Below, piece after piece: positions 19,241 through 30,023 of a DNA stretch of 64,000 bases. The translations under genes and the position numbers were made by a program. Numbering within the stretch: position 1 is the stretch's first letter; each line of letters opens with the position of its first letter. The notes under the pieces are model-generated. The model worked only from the letters and a program-made list of their open reading frames with translations. It did no database searches and had not been told where the DNA came from. The stretch spans positions 3,844,001-3,908,000 of the forward strand of contig NZ_CP121666.1 of the NCBI RefSeq assembly GCF_029714325.1, written 5' to 3'. Source of the stretch: Bradyrhizobium sp. CB1717. GTDB lineage: Bacteria; Pseudomonadota; Alphaproteobacteria; Rhizobiales; Xanthobacteraceae.

Positions 19241-19978
19241 ATGCCCGTCGCTTTGGTCGTTCTGCTGCTCGATATCACGCTGATCTATCACGCCTCGCGC
19301 ACGGGGCGGCTGCGGCCCTGGGCCTTCATCATCCTGCTGGTCCCGATGATGGGCGCGCTGGCCTATATCGCGGTCGAACTCATTCCGGAATGGTTTTCCA
19401 GCCCTGGCGCCCGGCAGGCGCGCCAGCGTTTCGCCAATCGCCTCGATCCGGAGAAGCGCTACCGCGAATTGTCCGACCGGCTGGCCGGCACCGACACCAT
19501 CGCCAACCGCGCCGCGCTGGCGGAAGAGTGCGCAAATATCGGCCGCTTCAGCGAAGCGGAAGCGCACTATGTTCACATCCTGAAGCTGCCCATGGGCCAC
19601 GATCCCGCCTATGCCTTCGGCAAGGCGCGCGGCGAGTTTGCCGCCAAGCGCCCGGCCGATGCGCTGGCGACGCTGGACGATCTCCAGAAGCAATGGCCGG
19701 ATTTCGATTCCGCCGACGCGCATCTGCTCTATGCCCGCGCGCTGGCCGAGGTCGGTCGGCTCGACGAGGCCCTGGAGGAATATCACGCGCTCGCCGGCTA
19801 TTTCCCCGGCGCCGAGGCGCGGGTGCGCTACGGCATGCTGCTGCAAATGGTCGGCCGCACCGCGGAGGCGCGCATGGTCTTCAACGAGCTCCTGATCCAG
19901 ATGCGCCGCGCGCCAAAATATCTGCGCGATGCGCAGGCCGAATGGCTGTCGGTTGCGGAGAAGCAGCTCTCGACGTGA
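19241..19978 (+). CDS. Membrane-anchored TPR-like protein
   Basis: This 245-residue protein starts at ATG 19241. Two hydrophobic helices at residues 1-50 (MPVALVVLLLDITLIYHA, WAFIILLVPMMGALAYIAVEL) resemble a PLD-nuclease-type N-terminal membrane region. The rest is helical with TPR-like repeats (ANIGRFSEAEAHYVHILKL, AEVGRLDEALEEYHALAGYF, VGRTAEARMVFNELLIQM). Such proteins act as scaffolds; no partner is indicated. It ends one base before the convergent DMT gene. Confidence 0.75.
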   Translation: MPVALVVLLLDITLIYHASRTGRLRPWAFIILLVPMMGALAYIAVELIPEWFSSPGARQARQRFANRLDPEKRYRELSDRLAGTDTIANRAALAEECANIGRFSEAEAHYVHILKLPMGHDPAYAFGKARGEFAAKRPADALATLDDLQKQWPDFDSADAHLLYARALAEVGRLDEALEEYHALAGYFPGAEARVRYGMLLQMVGRTAEARMVFNELLIQMRRAPKYLRDAQAEWLSVAEKQLST

Positions 19979-19979
19979 G

Positions 19980-20945
19980 CTAGCGCAGCTTCAGTCGTTC
20001 GGCCGGAATCGTCATCGCGGCGACGCCCGCCATGACCAGCAGAAGGCCCAGCGCCAGGTTCGACGGCACGCTCTCGCCGAGCAGCAGCACCGATAGTCCG
20101 ACGCCGATCGGAATGCGCAAATAGCCTTGCGCGTTGGTGGTCAGCGTGCCGAGCCGGCCGAGGCAGACGTAGAACAGCATCAGGCCCAGGGCACTGGAGA
20201 CGATACCCATCACGATGGTGGCGATGATCGCCGTTGGCGTCGGATGCAGCGTCCAGGGCTGGTCGATGATCAGCGACGGCGGCAGCAGCACGAGGCCGCC
20301 GAACAGGAGCGAACCGGCCGCCACCACCATCGGATCGTACTCGGACAGCCTGAGGCCGAAGATGGTCGCGCAGGCAAAGGAGATGGTGGCGAGCAGGATC
20401 GCGATCTCCGCCACGATCTCGCTGCCGAAGCCGTGGAGCGCATCAAGCCCCACGATGGCGACGGTGCCGGCGAGTCCCAACATCGCGCCGGCGAGCTTCA
20501 GCAGCGTCGCCGGCTCGTGCCGCGTGATCAGCGAGGTAATCAGGAAGGCGAAGATCGGCGTGGTCGAGGCCAGCACCACCGTGTTCGAGGCCGGCACATA
20601 TTGCTGCGACCAGGTGATGATCAGGAACGGGAAGGTCGAGTTGATCAGCTGCTGGGTCGCAAACAGCTTCCAGGCCTTCGCGTCGGTGGGAATTTTGGTG
20701 CCGCGCATCCACAGGATCGCGAACAGGAAGGCGGCGGCGATCAACGAGCGCGCGGAGATGAAGGTGATGGGCGGGATGGTGTCCAGCGCCAGTTTTGCCA
20801 GCGGATAGGTCGAGCTCCAGCAGCAGGCCAGCGCGAACAGTAGCGCGTAGTCGCGCCAGTTGCGGGCGCCGGTGGCGGCCATGGATGACAGCGGCGACGA
20901 TACGGCGGCCGCTGCGCGACCCCTCGGCGATGTGCTCTGCGGCAC
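19980..20945 (-). CDS. EamA/DMT family transporter
   Basis: This 321-residue protein, from a GTG at 20945, has about ten membrane helices in two EamA repeats. The first begins NWRDYALLFALACCWSSTYPLAKLALDTIPPITF and the second AEIAILLATISFACATIFGLRLS. A start at the ATG of MAATGARNW (20882) would remove 21 residues and is possible. DMT proteins export amino acids or other metabolites; the substrate is unknown. Confidence 0.88.
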   Translation of the reverse strand: MPQSTSPRGRAAAAVSSPLSSMAATGARNWRDYALLFALACCWSSTYPLAKLALDTIPPITFISARSLIAAAFLFAILWMRGTKIPTDAKAWKLFATQQLINSTFPFLIITWSQQYVPASNTVVLASTTPIFAFLITSLITRHEPATLLKLAGAMLGLAGTVAIVGLDALHGFGSEIVAEIAILLATISFACATIFGLRLSEYDPMVVAAGSLLFGGLVLLPPSLIIDQPWTLHPTPTAIIATIVMGIVSSALGLMLFYVCLGRLGTLTTNAQGYLRIPIGVGLSVLLLGESVPSNLALGLLLVMAGVAAMTIPAERLKLR

Positions 20946-21020
20946 CTTGTTTCTGCTCCCCGGCGCGAACGCGCTTGCCGCAAGTCTGGGCGAGGGGCGG
21001 CGAAAAGGGAAGGCGCCGAG

Positions 21021-21482
21021 CTATGCGTTTGGCTGAGGGAGCGACTTCCACTTCGCCCGCTTGATCGTCCCGGAAAAGGTGAACAGAAGCCGCTCACCGG
21101 CGGTCATCTGCCCGCGCAGGAAGATCAGCGACTTGCCGGCGCGGGTGACCTCGCCGGTGCACTCGATCAGCTCGCCCTCATGTCCCGCATCGAGGAATTC
21201 GCAGGCGAAATTGACCGTCACGCCTTTGCCGGCCAGGGCGTGGCGGCCAAGCGCGAACAGGCTGTAGTCGGCGAAGGCCATGAAGCAGCCGCCATGGACG
21301 TTCCCGGAGCCGTTCAGGTGCTTCTTCTCGACCCGGAAGGCGCAGCGGACGCTGCCGTCCGCCTCCAGGCGGTGCCAGAAGGGGCCGATATGATTCTCAA
21401 AGCTGTCGCGGATCCAGGTCTGCCAGCCCGCAAATTCCCCCTCGGTCGCGACATGCAGCTCGGGGCGGGGGGAAGCAGCCAT
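21021..21482 (-). CDS. PaaI-like hotdog thioesterase
   Basis: This protein has 153 residues from ATG 21482; a TTG at 21500 would add six. The hotdog motif [24 protein letters not shown] carries the usual Asn/His-Gly-Gly and acidic residue of the PaaI/YdiI thioesterase group. Strands [37 protein letters not shown] complete the fold. It probably hydrolyses an acyl-CoA; the substrate is unknown. It is divergent from purL. Confidence 0.85.
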   Translation of the reverse strand: MAASPRPELHVATEGEFAGWQTWIRDSFENHIGPFWHRLEADGSVRCAFRVEKKHLNGSGNVHGGCFMAFADYSLFALGRHALAGKGVTVNFACEFLDAGHEGELIECTGEVTRAGKSLIFLRGQMTAGERLLFTFSGTIKRAKWKSLPQPNA

Positions 21483-21685
21483 TTTGGTCAATTCGTGCAA
21501 GGAAATGGGCCTTCAATTACGGGTACATTGCCCTTAAATCCGATCCGTCCGCGCCGTGCAATTCCCGTTCCCGCGGGGCCCCCGGCGCAAAACGTGGGAC
21601 AGCGGGAAAATGCGCCATAAAGGGCTTTTCGCGAGCCCCCGATGTTCCTAAGAACGGCCAAACCGCCGCCGAAAGCCCCGAATCC

Positions 21686-23896
<2,211 letters not shown>

Positions 23897-23913
23897 GCTG
23901 CTGCCACGCCCTC

Positions 23914-23997
23914 CGTCATTGAGGAGCAAAGCGACGAAGCAATCCAGACTGTCTCCGCGGAGAGACTCTGGATTGCTTCGCTACGCTCGCAATGACG
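23914..23997. repeat. Palindromic repeat (CGTCATTG-CAATGACG family)
   Basis: CGTCATTG at 23914-23921 pairs with CAATGACG at 23990-23997. Inner arms CGAAGCAATCCAGA and TCTGGATTGCTTCG strengthen the hairpin. It lies between convergent purL and acyltransferase genes. Confidence 0.85.
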
Positions 23998-24015
23998 AAT
24001 GGAGAGATCTTCCGC

Positions 24016-25218
24016 TCAAAGCACCTTCGTTGCGCCGGGGATCTGGCGCAAGGCGCGCGTTAGCGCCCAACTGAACGCGACTGTCAGCACGAACCCGATC
24101 GTCGCCTTGACGATCGCTGGCAGGTCATAGTCGAACAGCCAGTATTGCAGCCAAAGCGCGATCGGGTAGTGCACCAAAAAGATGCCGTAGGCGTCCGCCT
24201 GCATCGGATCGAGCAGCTTGGCCGAGCCTGATTGTTTGAACCTCTGGAAAAAGGCCAGGATCATGAACATGATGGCCACGCTGAAGACAGCGAAGCAGAG
24301 GGCATAGAGCCCCTCATACCAGTTCGGCAGCGGCGACGGATTTCCCAAGATTTCACGCTTGATGAAGATCAGCACCCAGAGCAGGCAATACGGAACGATC
24401 GCCAGGACCAGCCAGTCCCAGCTGACCCTCGCCATCCGGCCGTCTGCCGCAAGCAGGCCGCGATCCATATTCGCGACGCCGATGCCGGCGCCGAAAAAGA
24501 AGTAGCTCGCATAGAGCATCACACGCCCGTGCTGCACCGAGAACGGCCCGAACTCGAACCAGTTGCTTGGTCCATAATACATCAGCCCGGGAACATAGAA
24601 CGCCGCGGTGACGGCAAGCATGACCGCGAAGAACAACTCGGGCCGACGGCGGCCCTGCAGCGAGAGGCGGTTGATCGGATCGAGCAGGTTGGGTGACAGC
24701 CGATGCAGTATGCAGGCTACCACGTCGAAGCCGAGCAGGACCCAGAGGAACCAGATCGGCCCGCTCGGCCACGGGCCTTTCGTGACCATATTCCACCAGT
24801 ATTCCGAAAAGCCGATCTCGGGATGGTGTCGGAGCGAGATGGCGTAATAGGCGAGCGGGATGATCGTGAATGCGCAGATCACGAACGGCAGGCCAAGCCG
24901 AAGCAGGCGATCTGCCAGATAGTTCAGCGCGCCCTTGCGGGCGATGCCCGACCAGGCAAACAAGCCCGACAGGAAGAAGAACATCGCCATGAAGAAGCTG
25001 TCGGTGGCGAGCACGATCATGTCGAAGCCGAAGAAGAATTTCGGATCGGTATGACCGAAGTAGGTATAGGGGATGACGGCGTGGTGCAGCAGCACCACCA
25101 GGGTCAGGAAGGTGCGGGCCCGATCCAGCGACAGGTTGCGCGCCTTGGCCTTTGGTGCAGCTTGCGCCTCCGGGCCGATCGTCGCTGTATGTGACATCGT
25201 CGTCATGGTCGCCCCCAT
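24016..25218 (-). CDS. Acyltransferase 3 family membrane protein
   Basis: This protein has 400 residues from ATG 25218, preceded closely by AGGAG. It has about ten membrane helices and the N-terminal family signature LSLDRARTFLTLVVLLHHAVIPYTYFG, with the conserved HH. MAMFFFLSGLFAWSGIARKG is also typical. These proteins O-acylate sugars or lipids at the membrane; some are MdoC/OpgC-like. The substrate is unknown and it has no polysaccharide neighbours. Confidence 0.88.
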   Translation of the reverse strand: MGATMTTMSHTATIGPEAQAAPKAKARNLSLDRARTFLTLVVLLHHAVIPYTYFGHTDPKFFFGFDMIVLATDSFFMAMFFFLSGLFAWSGIARKGALNYLADRLLRLGLPFVICAFTIIPLAYYAISLRHHPEIGFSEYWWNMVTKGPWPSGPIWFLWVLLGFDVVACILHRLSPNLLDPINRLSLQGRRRPELFFAVMLAVTAAFYVPGLMYYGPSNWFEFGPFSVQHGRVMLYASYFFFGAGIGVANMDRGLLAADGRMARVSWDWLVLAIVPYCLLWVLIFIKREILGNPSPLPNWYEGLYALCFAVFSVAIMFMILAFFQRFKQSGSAKLLDPMQADAYGIFLVHYPIALWLQYWLFDYDLPAIVKATIGFVLTVAFSWALTRALRQIPGATKVL

Positions 25219-25386
25219 TGCGCTCCTGTCCCGCGACGGACTGTGCCGCCCGGAACCGGATTCAGCAAGGGGTGTGTGAGCCCCACAACCCTCCTGGGAC
25301 GATAGGAACCAGTTCCGCGTAGCAAGGTTGGCGTTCGCGCAAAGGGGCTTGAGGGCCGCAGTGGCGGCACAATTTCGGAGCTGGTG

Positions 25387-25560
25387 ATGACGATCCTGAA
25401 ATGGGCACTGATCTTCTTGCTGGTCTCGATCGTTGCCGGTGTGTTCGGCTTCACCGGCATCTCGGCCGCCTCGGCCGATGTCGCCCGCTTCCTGTTCTAC
25501 GTCTTCGTGGTGATCTTCCTGGCGCTGCTGATACTGGGGCTGACGATCTTCCGGGCGTAG
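25387..25560 (+). CDS. DUF1328 small membrane protein
   Basis: This 57-residue protein starts at ATG 25387, seven bases after GGAG. It reads [21 protein letters not shown] then [20 protein letters not shown], two membrane helices typical of DUF1328/YtjA proteins. The function of the family is unknown. It lies between divergent and convergent neighbours and has its own ribosome site. Confidence 0.85.
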   Translation: MTILKWALIFLLVSIVAGVFGFTGISAASADVARFLFYVFVVIFLALLILGLTIFRA

Positions 25561-25599
25561 CGGCGAAGCCGCTCGACCGGCTCGCAAGGCGCAGGGTCC

Positions 25600-26694
25600 T
25601 CAATTGCGAGCGCTGACGCGAGCCAGCAACTCCGCGAGAAACTCGTCGGGACGGTTGAACGGGAGAAAATGATCGCCGCCGCGAACCCAGACAAATTCCT
25701 TATGCGGTGCGGTGATCTGACTGAAATATTGCTCGGCAGGTCCGCCCGGCGTCGCGCCATCCGAATCGCCCTCGATGAAAAACATGGGGATTGAAAATTC
25801 GAGTCCTATTGAGGCCACCTCGTGCTGAACCATCGGACCATTCGGTCCGGTCAGATATTTGGTGGAGAAGGCGACGCCCTTGCGCCAGTTGTACCAATCA
25901 AGCAGCGAGAAATCCGGCATGAAGCGGGGCGGGATCGCGCCAGCCAGCTGGATGCGATCGACGGGAAGGGCCAGCACGCGGCTCCACTTTTCGGCGATCA
26001 GGCGATTTTCCTCGCTCATGGTCGGTCGTGCAGCAATCGGCGCCAACTCCGCCAGCGCCTCGTTGTTGCCGGTCGACGCCGCCAGTGTTTGCAGGCGGGC
26101 AATCTTGAGCTCGAATGCCTTCTCGAAGGTCGTCCTGCCGACGACCTGGCCTGTGCCGACATAGGCCCAGAACAGGTCGGGGCGTTGCTTCGCCATGTGA
26201 ATTGCCAGGAATGAGCCCCAGGAGTGTCCGACCAGGACAATCCTGTGCTTGTGCAAGTGCGCGCGCAGATATTCGGCCAGTTCGATGCCGTCCTGCGTCA
26301 TTCGTTCCAATGTCATCGTTGGAGCGAGCGTCTCTCCAGCGGCACCATAAGTGCGGCCGGTACCGCGCTGGTCCCACTGCACAACAGTGAAATGCTTTTC
26401 CCAGGAACGCCAGCCCGACGAGACGGGCAGGGTAGTGCCGCCGGGCCCGCCATGGACGAACAGCAGAACCGGGTTATCCCGATCCTCGCCGCGGATTTGA
26501 ATCCATTGCTTGATGCCGCCGATGACGACGAACTCTCCCTCCTGCACCCCCTTGGGGGAGCGGATGGCGAGAGTTTGCGCCGCAAGATGCTGGCGATAGG
26601 CGCGAAACCCGAGCCCGACAGCAGTCACCGCAATGACGACGCCGGCCGCCCCGAGCAACGAGAGTGCAATCAGTCTTCCGGCCTTGCGCGGCAT
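25600..26694 (-). CDS. Membrane-anchored alpha/beta hydrolase, proline-iminopeptidase-like
   Basis: This protein has 364 residues from ATG 26694. An N-terminal anchor (LIALSLLGAAGVVIAVTAVGLGF) precedes an alpha/beta hydrolase domain. Motifs are LFVHGGPGGTTLP, VVQWDQRGTGRTYG, the nucleophile elbow GHSWGS and the late His in WVRGGDHFLPF. The oxyanion segment HGGPGG and the DQRG motif are typical of the prolyl aminopeptidase (S33) family. The acid residue is likely the Asp in EGDSDGATP. Substrate not known. Confidence 0.88.
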   Translation of the reverse strand: MPRKAGRLIALSLLGAAGVVIAVTAVGLGFRAYRQHLAAQTLAIRSPKGVQEGEFVVIGGIKQWIQIRGEDRDNPVLLFVHGGPGGTTLPVSSGWRSWEKHFTVVQWDQRGTGRTYGAAGETLAPTMTLERMTQDGIELAEYLRAHLHKHRIVLVGHSWGSFLAIHMAKQRPDLFWAYVGTGQVVGRTTFEKAFELKIARLQTLAASTGNNEALAELAPIAARPTMSEENRLIAEKWSRVLALPVDRIQLAGAIPPRFMPDFSLLDWYNWRKGVAFSTKYLTGPNGPMVQHEVASIGLEFSIPMFFIEGDSDGATPGGPAEQYFSQITAPHKEFVWVRGGDHFLPFNRPDEFLAELLARVSARN

Positions 26695-26753
26695 TTGATA
26701 GCAGCATCGACTGAGACGGGGTGATGATCGCCCGGAGTCAGAGTGCCCTGAAC

Positions 26754-27113
26754 CTAGCCCACTTCCTCGATCCTCACCTTGTCCGGATAAAAGGCGAGAT
26801 GGCCGGAAATCTCGGTCATGGCGGGAAAGGGCGTCTCGTAGGTCCAGATCGCGTTGTCGAGCGTCTTGCCGTCGGCCTTGACGCTGTAATAGCTCGCGTC
26901 GCCCTTGTAGGGGCAATGGGTGACGCGGTCGGTGCGCTCCAAGAGCGCCATGTTGGCGTCCTCCCGCGGCACATATTGCACCGCCGGATATTTGGCCTCC
27001 TTCAAGGTCAGCGCCTTGCTGGTCTCGGCGATGACGATGTCGCCCGCCGTGACGCGGACGCGCCGGGGATTTGGGGTGATGGTGATGGGGTGGTCCGGCC
27101 CTGGAAGCTTCAT
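26754..27113 (-). CDS. DUF427 domain protein
   Basis: This 119-residue protein starts at ATG 27113 (MKLPGPDHPITITPNPRRVRV). The DUF427 core is clear: YPAVQYVPREDANMALL, THCPYKGDASYYSV and AIWTYETPFPAMTEISGHLAFYPDKVRIE. This compact beta fold is common in actinobacteria and rhizobia; function unknown. Between it and bolA are 199 bases with no recognised feature. Confidence 0.9.
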   Translation of the reverse strand: MKLPGPDHPITITPNPRRVRVTAGDIVIAETSKALTLKEAKYPAVQYVPREDANMALLERTDRVTHCPYKGDASYYSVKADGKTLDNAIWTYETPFPAMTEISGHLAFYPDKVRIEEVG

Positions 27114-27312
27114 GATTTCACGCCTTTTCGATCAATCTGCCGCGCGCGGCACTTTGTCGTGCCTTTGTCCCGATGAGATCAGGGATATAGTGCCGGAAAG
27201 CGTGACGTAGAAGACCGTTCACGCTAAGTTTGGCCCGCCGGTCCCGGGGACCCCGGCGAGCGATTCGAAGACGAGGCTGCGCTCTGCAGCCGAGATAAGG
27301 AGCTAGACCCGA

Positions 27313-27558
27313 ATGCCCATGGACGCCCACGATATCGAGGCGATGATCAAGGCAGCGATCCCCGATGCCGAGGTGACCATCCGTGATCTCGCCGGTGACG
27401 GCGATCACTATGCCGCGACCGTGATCTCGGAATCCTTCCGCGGCAAGTCCCGCGTCCAGCAGCACCAGATCGTCTATCAGTCCCTGCGCGGCCAGATGGG
27501 CGGCGTCCTGCATGCACTGGCGCTGCAAACCGGGGTACCTGGGGTACCCGGCACCTGA
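27313..27558 (+). CDS. bolA: BolA family protein
   Basis: This 81-residue protein starts at ATG 27313 or 27319, behind AAGGAG. It carries the BolA fold with the conserved helix-turn pattern (VTIRDLAGDGDHYAATVISESFRGKSRVQQHQIVYQSL). The conserved His in QQHQIVY is a ligand for Fe-S sharing with CGFS glutaredoxin. In alphaproteobacteria it usually lies between purL and grxD; grxD is here at 32694. It likely works with that protein in iron sensing or Fe-S delivery. The last residues (GVPGVPGT) arise from a short GGGGTACCTGGGGTACCC repeat. Confidence 0.93.
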   Translation: MPMDAHDIEAMIKAAIPDAEVTIRDLAGDGDHYAATVISESFRGKSRVQQHQIVYQSLRGQMGGVLHALALQTGVPGVPGT

Positions 27559-27584
27559 CCTGACGAGCGCGACGGGAGACGACG

Positions 27585-28778
27585 ATGGCTGCCGAGAATT
27601 CGCGCGGCGCGATGTTTCGCGTCATCCTGCCGAACCAGCCTAGCCGCGTCACCAATGCCGAGCTGTTCTTCGACCTCGTCTTCGTCTTCGCCGTCACGCA
27701 AATCTCGCACACGCTGCTGCACCATTTCACGCTGCTTGGCGCTGTGCATGTTACCGTGCTGTTTCTCGCGGTGTGGTGGGTGTGGGTCTACACCGCCTGG
27801 GTCACCAACTGGCTCAATCCCGATCTGACGCCGGTTCGCATCCTGATCTTCCTGATGATGCTCGGTGGCCTCGTGTTGTCGACGACCATCCCGACCGCCT
27901 TCGAGGGACGGGGTCTCTGGTTCGCGATCGCCTACGCGGCCATGCAGGTCGGACGCACCGCGTTCTGGCTGTTTGCGACCCCGCGCCATCGCACGGCGGT
28001 GCGGCACAACGCGATCCGCATCCTGACGTGGCTCTCGATCTCGGCGGTGCTGTGGATCGCCGGCGGTTTCTCCGAGGGAGAGACGCGGCTATGGCTGTGG
28101 ATCGCGGCGGTCGCCTGGGAGTATGTCTCGCCCGCGGTCCGGTTCTGGGTCCCGAATCTGGGATTCTCGTCGGTCGAGGCCTGGGCGGTCGAAGGCAACC
28201 ACATGGCCGAGCGTTGCGCCGGCTTCATCATCATCGCGCTGGGCGAGGCCGTCGTGGTCAACGGCGCGACCTTTGCCGAACTGGAATGGACGGCTGCGAA
28301 TATTGTGGCCTTCGTCTCGGCGCTGGTCGGCAGCATCGCGATGTGGTGGGTTTATTTCCACAAGGGCGCCGAGGCCGGCTCCGAGCGCATCTCGAAATCC
28401 ACCGAATCCGGCCGGCTGGCGCGGCTCGCCTACACCTATCTGCACACGCCGATCGTCGCCGGCATCATCCTGACCGCGGTCTCGGACGAGCTGGTGCTGA
28501 AGCACCCGACCGGCCACTCCGATTTCAGGACGATCGTGAGCACGATCGGCGGTCCCCTGGTGTTCCTGATCGGCACCATCCTGTTCAAGCATTCGATCCG
28601 CGGCTTCCTTCAGCTGTCGCACGGCATCGGCATCATCCTGCTGCTGGTGCTGTGGTGGTTTGCAGCCGATCTGTCGCCGCTCTGGCTCTCGGTCGCGACG
28701 AGTGTGATCCTGATCGTGGTGGCGGTGTGGGAGTCGGTGTCGCTGGGATCGAAGGTGGAGGAGGCCGGGGAGGACTGA
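27585..28778 (+). CDS. Low temperature requirement protein A (LtrA) family
   Basis: This 397-residue protein starts at ATG 27585, 26 bases after bolA. It has about ten to twelve membrane helices and the family opening VTNAELFFDLVFVFAVTQISH, then HVTVLFLAVWWVWVYTAWVTNWLNP and ERCAGFIIIALGEAVVVNGAT. LtrA was first linked to cold growth in Listeria; its biochemical role is not settled. The IS110 element lies just downstream. Confidence 0.9.
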   Translation: MAAENSRGAMFRVILPNQPSRVTNAELFFDLVFVFAVTQISHTLLHHFTLLGAVHVTVLFLAVWWVWVYTAWVTNWLNPDLTPVRILIFLMMLGGLVLSTTIPTAFEGRGLWFAIAYAAMQVGRTAFWLFATPRHRTAVRHNAIRILTWLSISAVLWIAGGFSEGETRLWLWIAAVAWEYVSPAVRFWVPNLGFSSVEAWAVEGNHMAERCAGFIIIALGEAVVVNGATFAELEWTAANIVAFVSALVGSIAMWWVYFHKGAEAGSERISKSTESGRLARLAYTYLHTPIVAGIILTAVSDELVLKHPTGHSDFRTIVSTIGGPLVFLIGTILFKHSIRGFLQLSHGIGIILLLVLWWFAADLSPLWLSVATSVILIVVAVWESVSLGSKVEEAGED

Positions 28779-28806
28779 ACCTCGGCGTCGAGCGGTTTGA
28801 GCGTCG

Positions 28807-28844
28807 CCTCGTCCTTCGAGACGACCGCTCCGCGGTCTCCTCAG
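28807..28844. repeat. REP palindrome interrupted by IS110 element (left part)
   Basis: CCTCGTCCTTCGAGACG followed by ACCGCTCCGCGGTCTCCTCAG is most of a Bradyrhizobium-type REP unit. Its missing end, GATGAGG, is found at 29972-29978 beyond the IS element. Joining the two restores CTCCTCAGGATGAGG. Confidence 0.85.
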
Positions 28845-28859
28845 CGACTGTGTTCTTCG

Positions 28860-29792
28860 TCAAGCGGGTTGCCATTGTTTTTGGTCCCTGAGCATGGCGT
28901 TGAGGATGGTGAGGACTTTGCGAGCGACGGCGATGAGGGCCACCATCTTCGGCTTCCCGGCGATCAGCAGGCGTTGATAGAAGAGCTTGAGCTGCGGATG
29001 GTGTCGGCTGGCCGAGAGAGCGGCCATGTAGAGCCCGGCGCGCAGTGCGGCTCGCCCGCCGCCGATCATGCTCTTGCCCTTCCAGCGGCCGGATTGGCGG
29101 GTGAACGGAGCAAGGCCGGCGAGGCTTGCGATCTGGCGCCGATTGAGGGTGCCGAGCTCGGGCACCTCGGCCAGGAAGGTGCGGGCGAGCGTGTTGCTTA
29201 CACCCGGAAAGCTCACCAGCAACTCCTCCTTGGCGCGCCAGACCGGCGAACCGCGCACCAGCGTGTCGATGTCGTTGTCGATCTCCAGCAGCTCCTTCTC
29301 GAGGACCTTGATGTGGCGGGCAAGGCTCTTGCGAACGCGGACATTCTCGGCCCGCTTCTCGCGCTGGCGCTCGGCAACGATCATCTCGATGATCTGCCGT
29401 CGGCGGCTGACCAGTTCGGCCAGCAGCCGGGCTTCCTGATCTGGCATGGCACGCGGCGTCGGCTTCACCGCCTCGACAAACCGCGCGATGACTGCCGCAT
29501 CGATCGGATCGGTCTTGGCGCGCTGGCCAACGGCCTGCGCGAAGTGCCGGATTTGGGCCGGATTGACCACCACCAGCGGCAGTTGGGCGCCGGCCAGCGC
29601 CGCCGCGACAATGGTCTCGAAGCCGCCCGTCGCTTCCACTGCAATCAGCGTTGGCGAACAGGCCTGCAGACGAGCAACAAGGTCTTCCAAGCCTTTGCCG
29701 TCACGCGCCACGGCAAAGGCTTCCCCGCTCGGACGCAAATGCACGTCCAGCCGGTCCTTCGATACATCAATGCCAATATAGATCGCGTCCAT
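28860..29792 (-). CDS. IS110-family transposase (DEDD recombinase)
   Basis: This 310-residue protein starts at ATG 29792 (MDAIYIGIDVSKDRLDVHLR), with AAGG about 11 bases upstream. The RuvC-like DEDD domain shows Asp9 in GIDVSK, Glu53 in VEATGG, and Asp95 and Asp98 in KTDPIDA. A coiled middle part (residues about 125-185) follows, then the Transposase_20 domain (SFPGVSNTLARTFLAEVPELG, IASLAGLAPFTRQSG, GGGRAALRAGLYMAALSASRHHP). Ser234 and Ser241 are the candidates for the catalytic serine. It is full length with no frameshift, so it may be active. Family members cut and join DNA guided by a bridge RNA read from the adjacent non-coding end. Confidence 0.95.
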   Translation of the reverse strand: MDAIYIGIDVSKDRLDVHLRPSGEAFAVARDGKGLEDLVARLQACSPTLIAVEATGGFETIVAAALAGAQLPLVVVNPAQIRHFAQAVGQRAKTDPIDAAVIARFVEAVKPTPRAMPDQEARLLAELVSRRRQIIEMIVAERQREKRAENVRVRKSLARHIKVLEKELLEIDNDIDTLVRGSPVWRAKEELLVSFPGVSNTLARTFLAEVPELGTLNRRQIASLAGLAPFTRQSGRWKGKSMIGGGRAALRAGLYMAALSASRHHPQLKLFYQRLLIAGKPKMVALIAVARKVLTILNAMLRDQKQWQPA

Positions 29793-29794
29793 CT

Positions 29795-29969
29795 GCACCC
29801 ATCCTTGCGCAATCGGGCTCGCCAGGCGGCCCTCGCGACTGTTCGGGTTCAATGGAACAACGGACGGGGCGCCGCGCTGAGGCTCGGGCTTCAAAGCCCT
29901 GGGATGAGGCGGTCTCCCGTCCGCTACCGCACCGGACACTCTATCCGATCCAGTGAGTCGAAACTTACA
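29795..29969 (-). ncRNA. Putative bridge RNA of the IS110 element
   Basis: Read on the minus strand, the upstream non-coding end folds into three parts. A 5' hairpin has CACTGGA (29949-29955) paired with TCCGGTG (29930-29936). A target loop has outer stem CGGACGGG/CCCGTCCG (29916-29923 with 29861-29868) and inner hairpin GGGCT-TTGA-AGCCC (29886-29899). Its left side holds GCCTCATCC (29902-29910), identical to the left target. Its right side holds CCTCAG (29877-29882), the complement of CTGAGG on the right target. A donor loop holds ACAGTCGC (29835-29842), identical to the element's downstream end, and CAAG (29804-29807), the complement of CTTG at its other end. The donor loop's inner hairpin is 29815-29832. 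Layout and size match the described IS621 bridge RNA. Confidence 0.82.
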
Positions 29970-29971
29970 AG

Positions 29972-29978
29972 GATGAGG
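29972..29978. repeat. REP palindrome, displaced right end
   Basis: GATGAGG completes the REP unit whose larger part lies at 28807-28844. The sequence that follows, CTGATCAGCATCGCGG, is flanking DNA. Confidence 0.75.
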
Positions 29979-30023
29979 CTGATCAGCATCGCGGCTCGTG
30001 GAAACTGCTGCCGCACGCTCCGC

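Larger units (their letters stand above)
28845..29971 (-). mobile_element. IS110-family insertion sequence in a REP palindrome
   Basis: The element is about 1,127 bases. Its boundaries follow from the split REP: CTCCTCAG ends at 28844 and GATGAGG resumes at 29972. AG occurs at both junctions (28843-28844 and 29970-29971); on the transposase strand this is a CT core, as in IS621. There are no terminal inverted repeats and no longer target duplication, as expected for IS110. It holds one transposase gene, 15 bases at the downstream end and 179 non-coding bases upstream of the gene that look like a bridge RNA. Confidence 0.88.
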
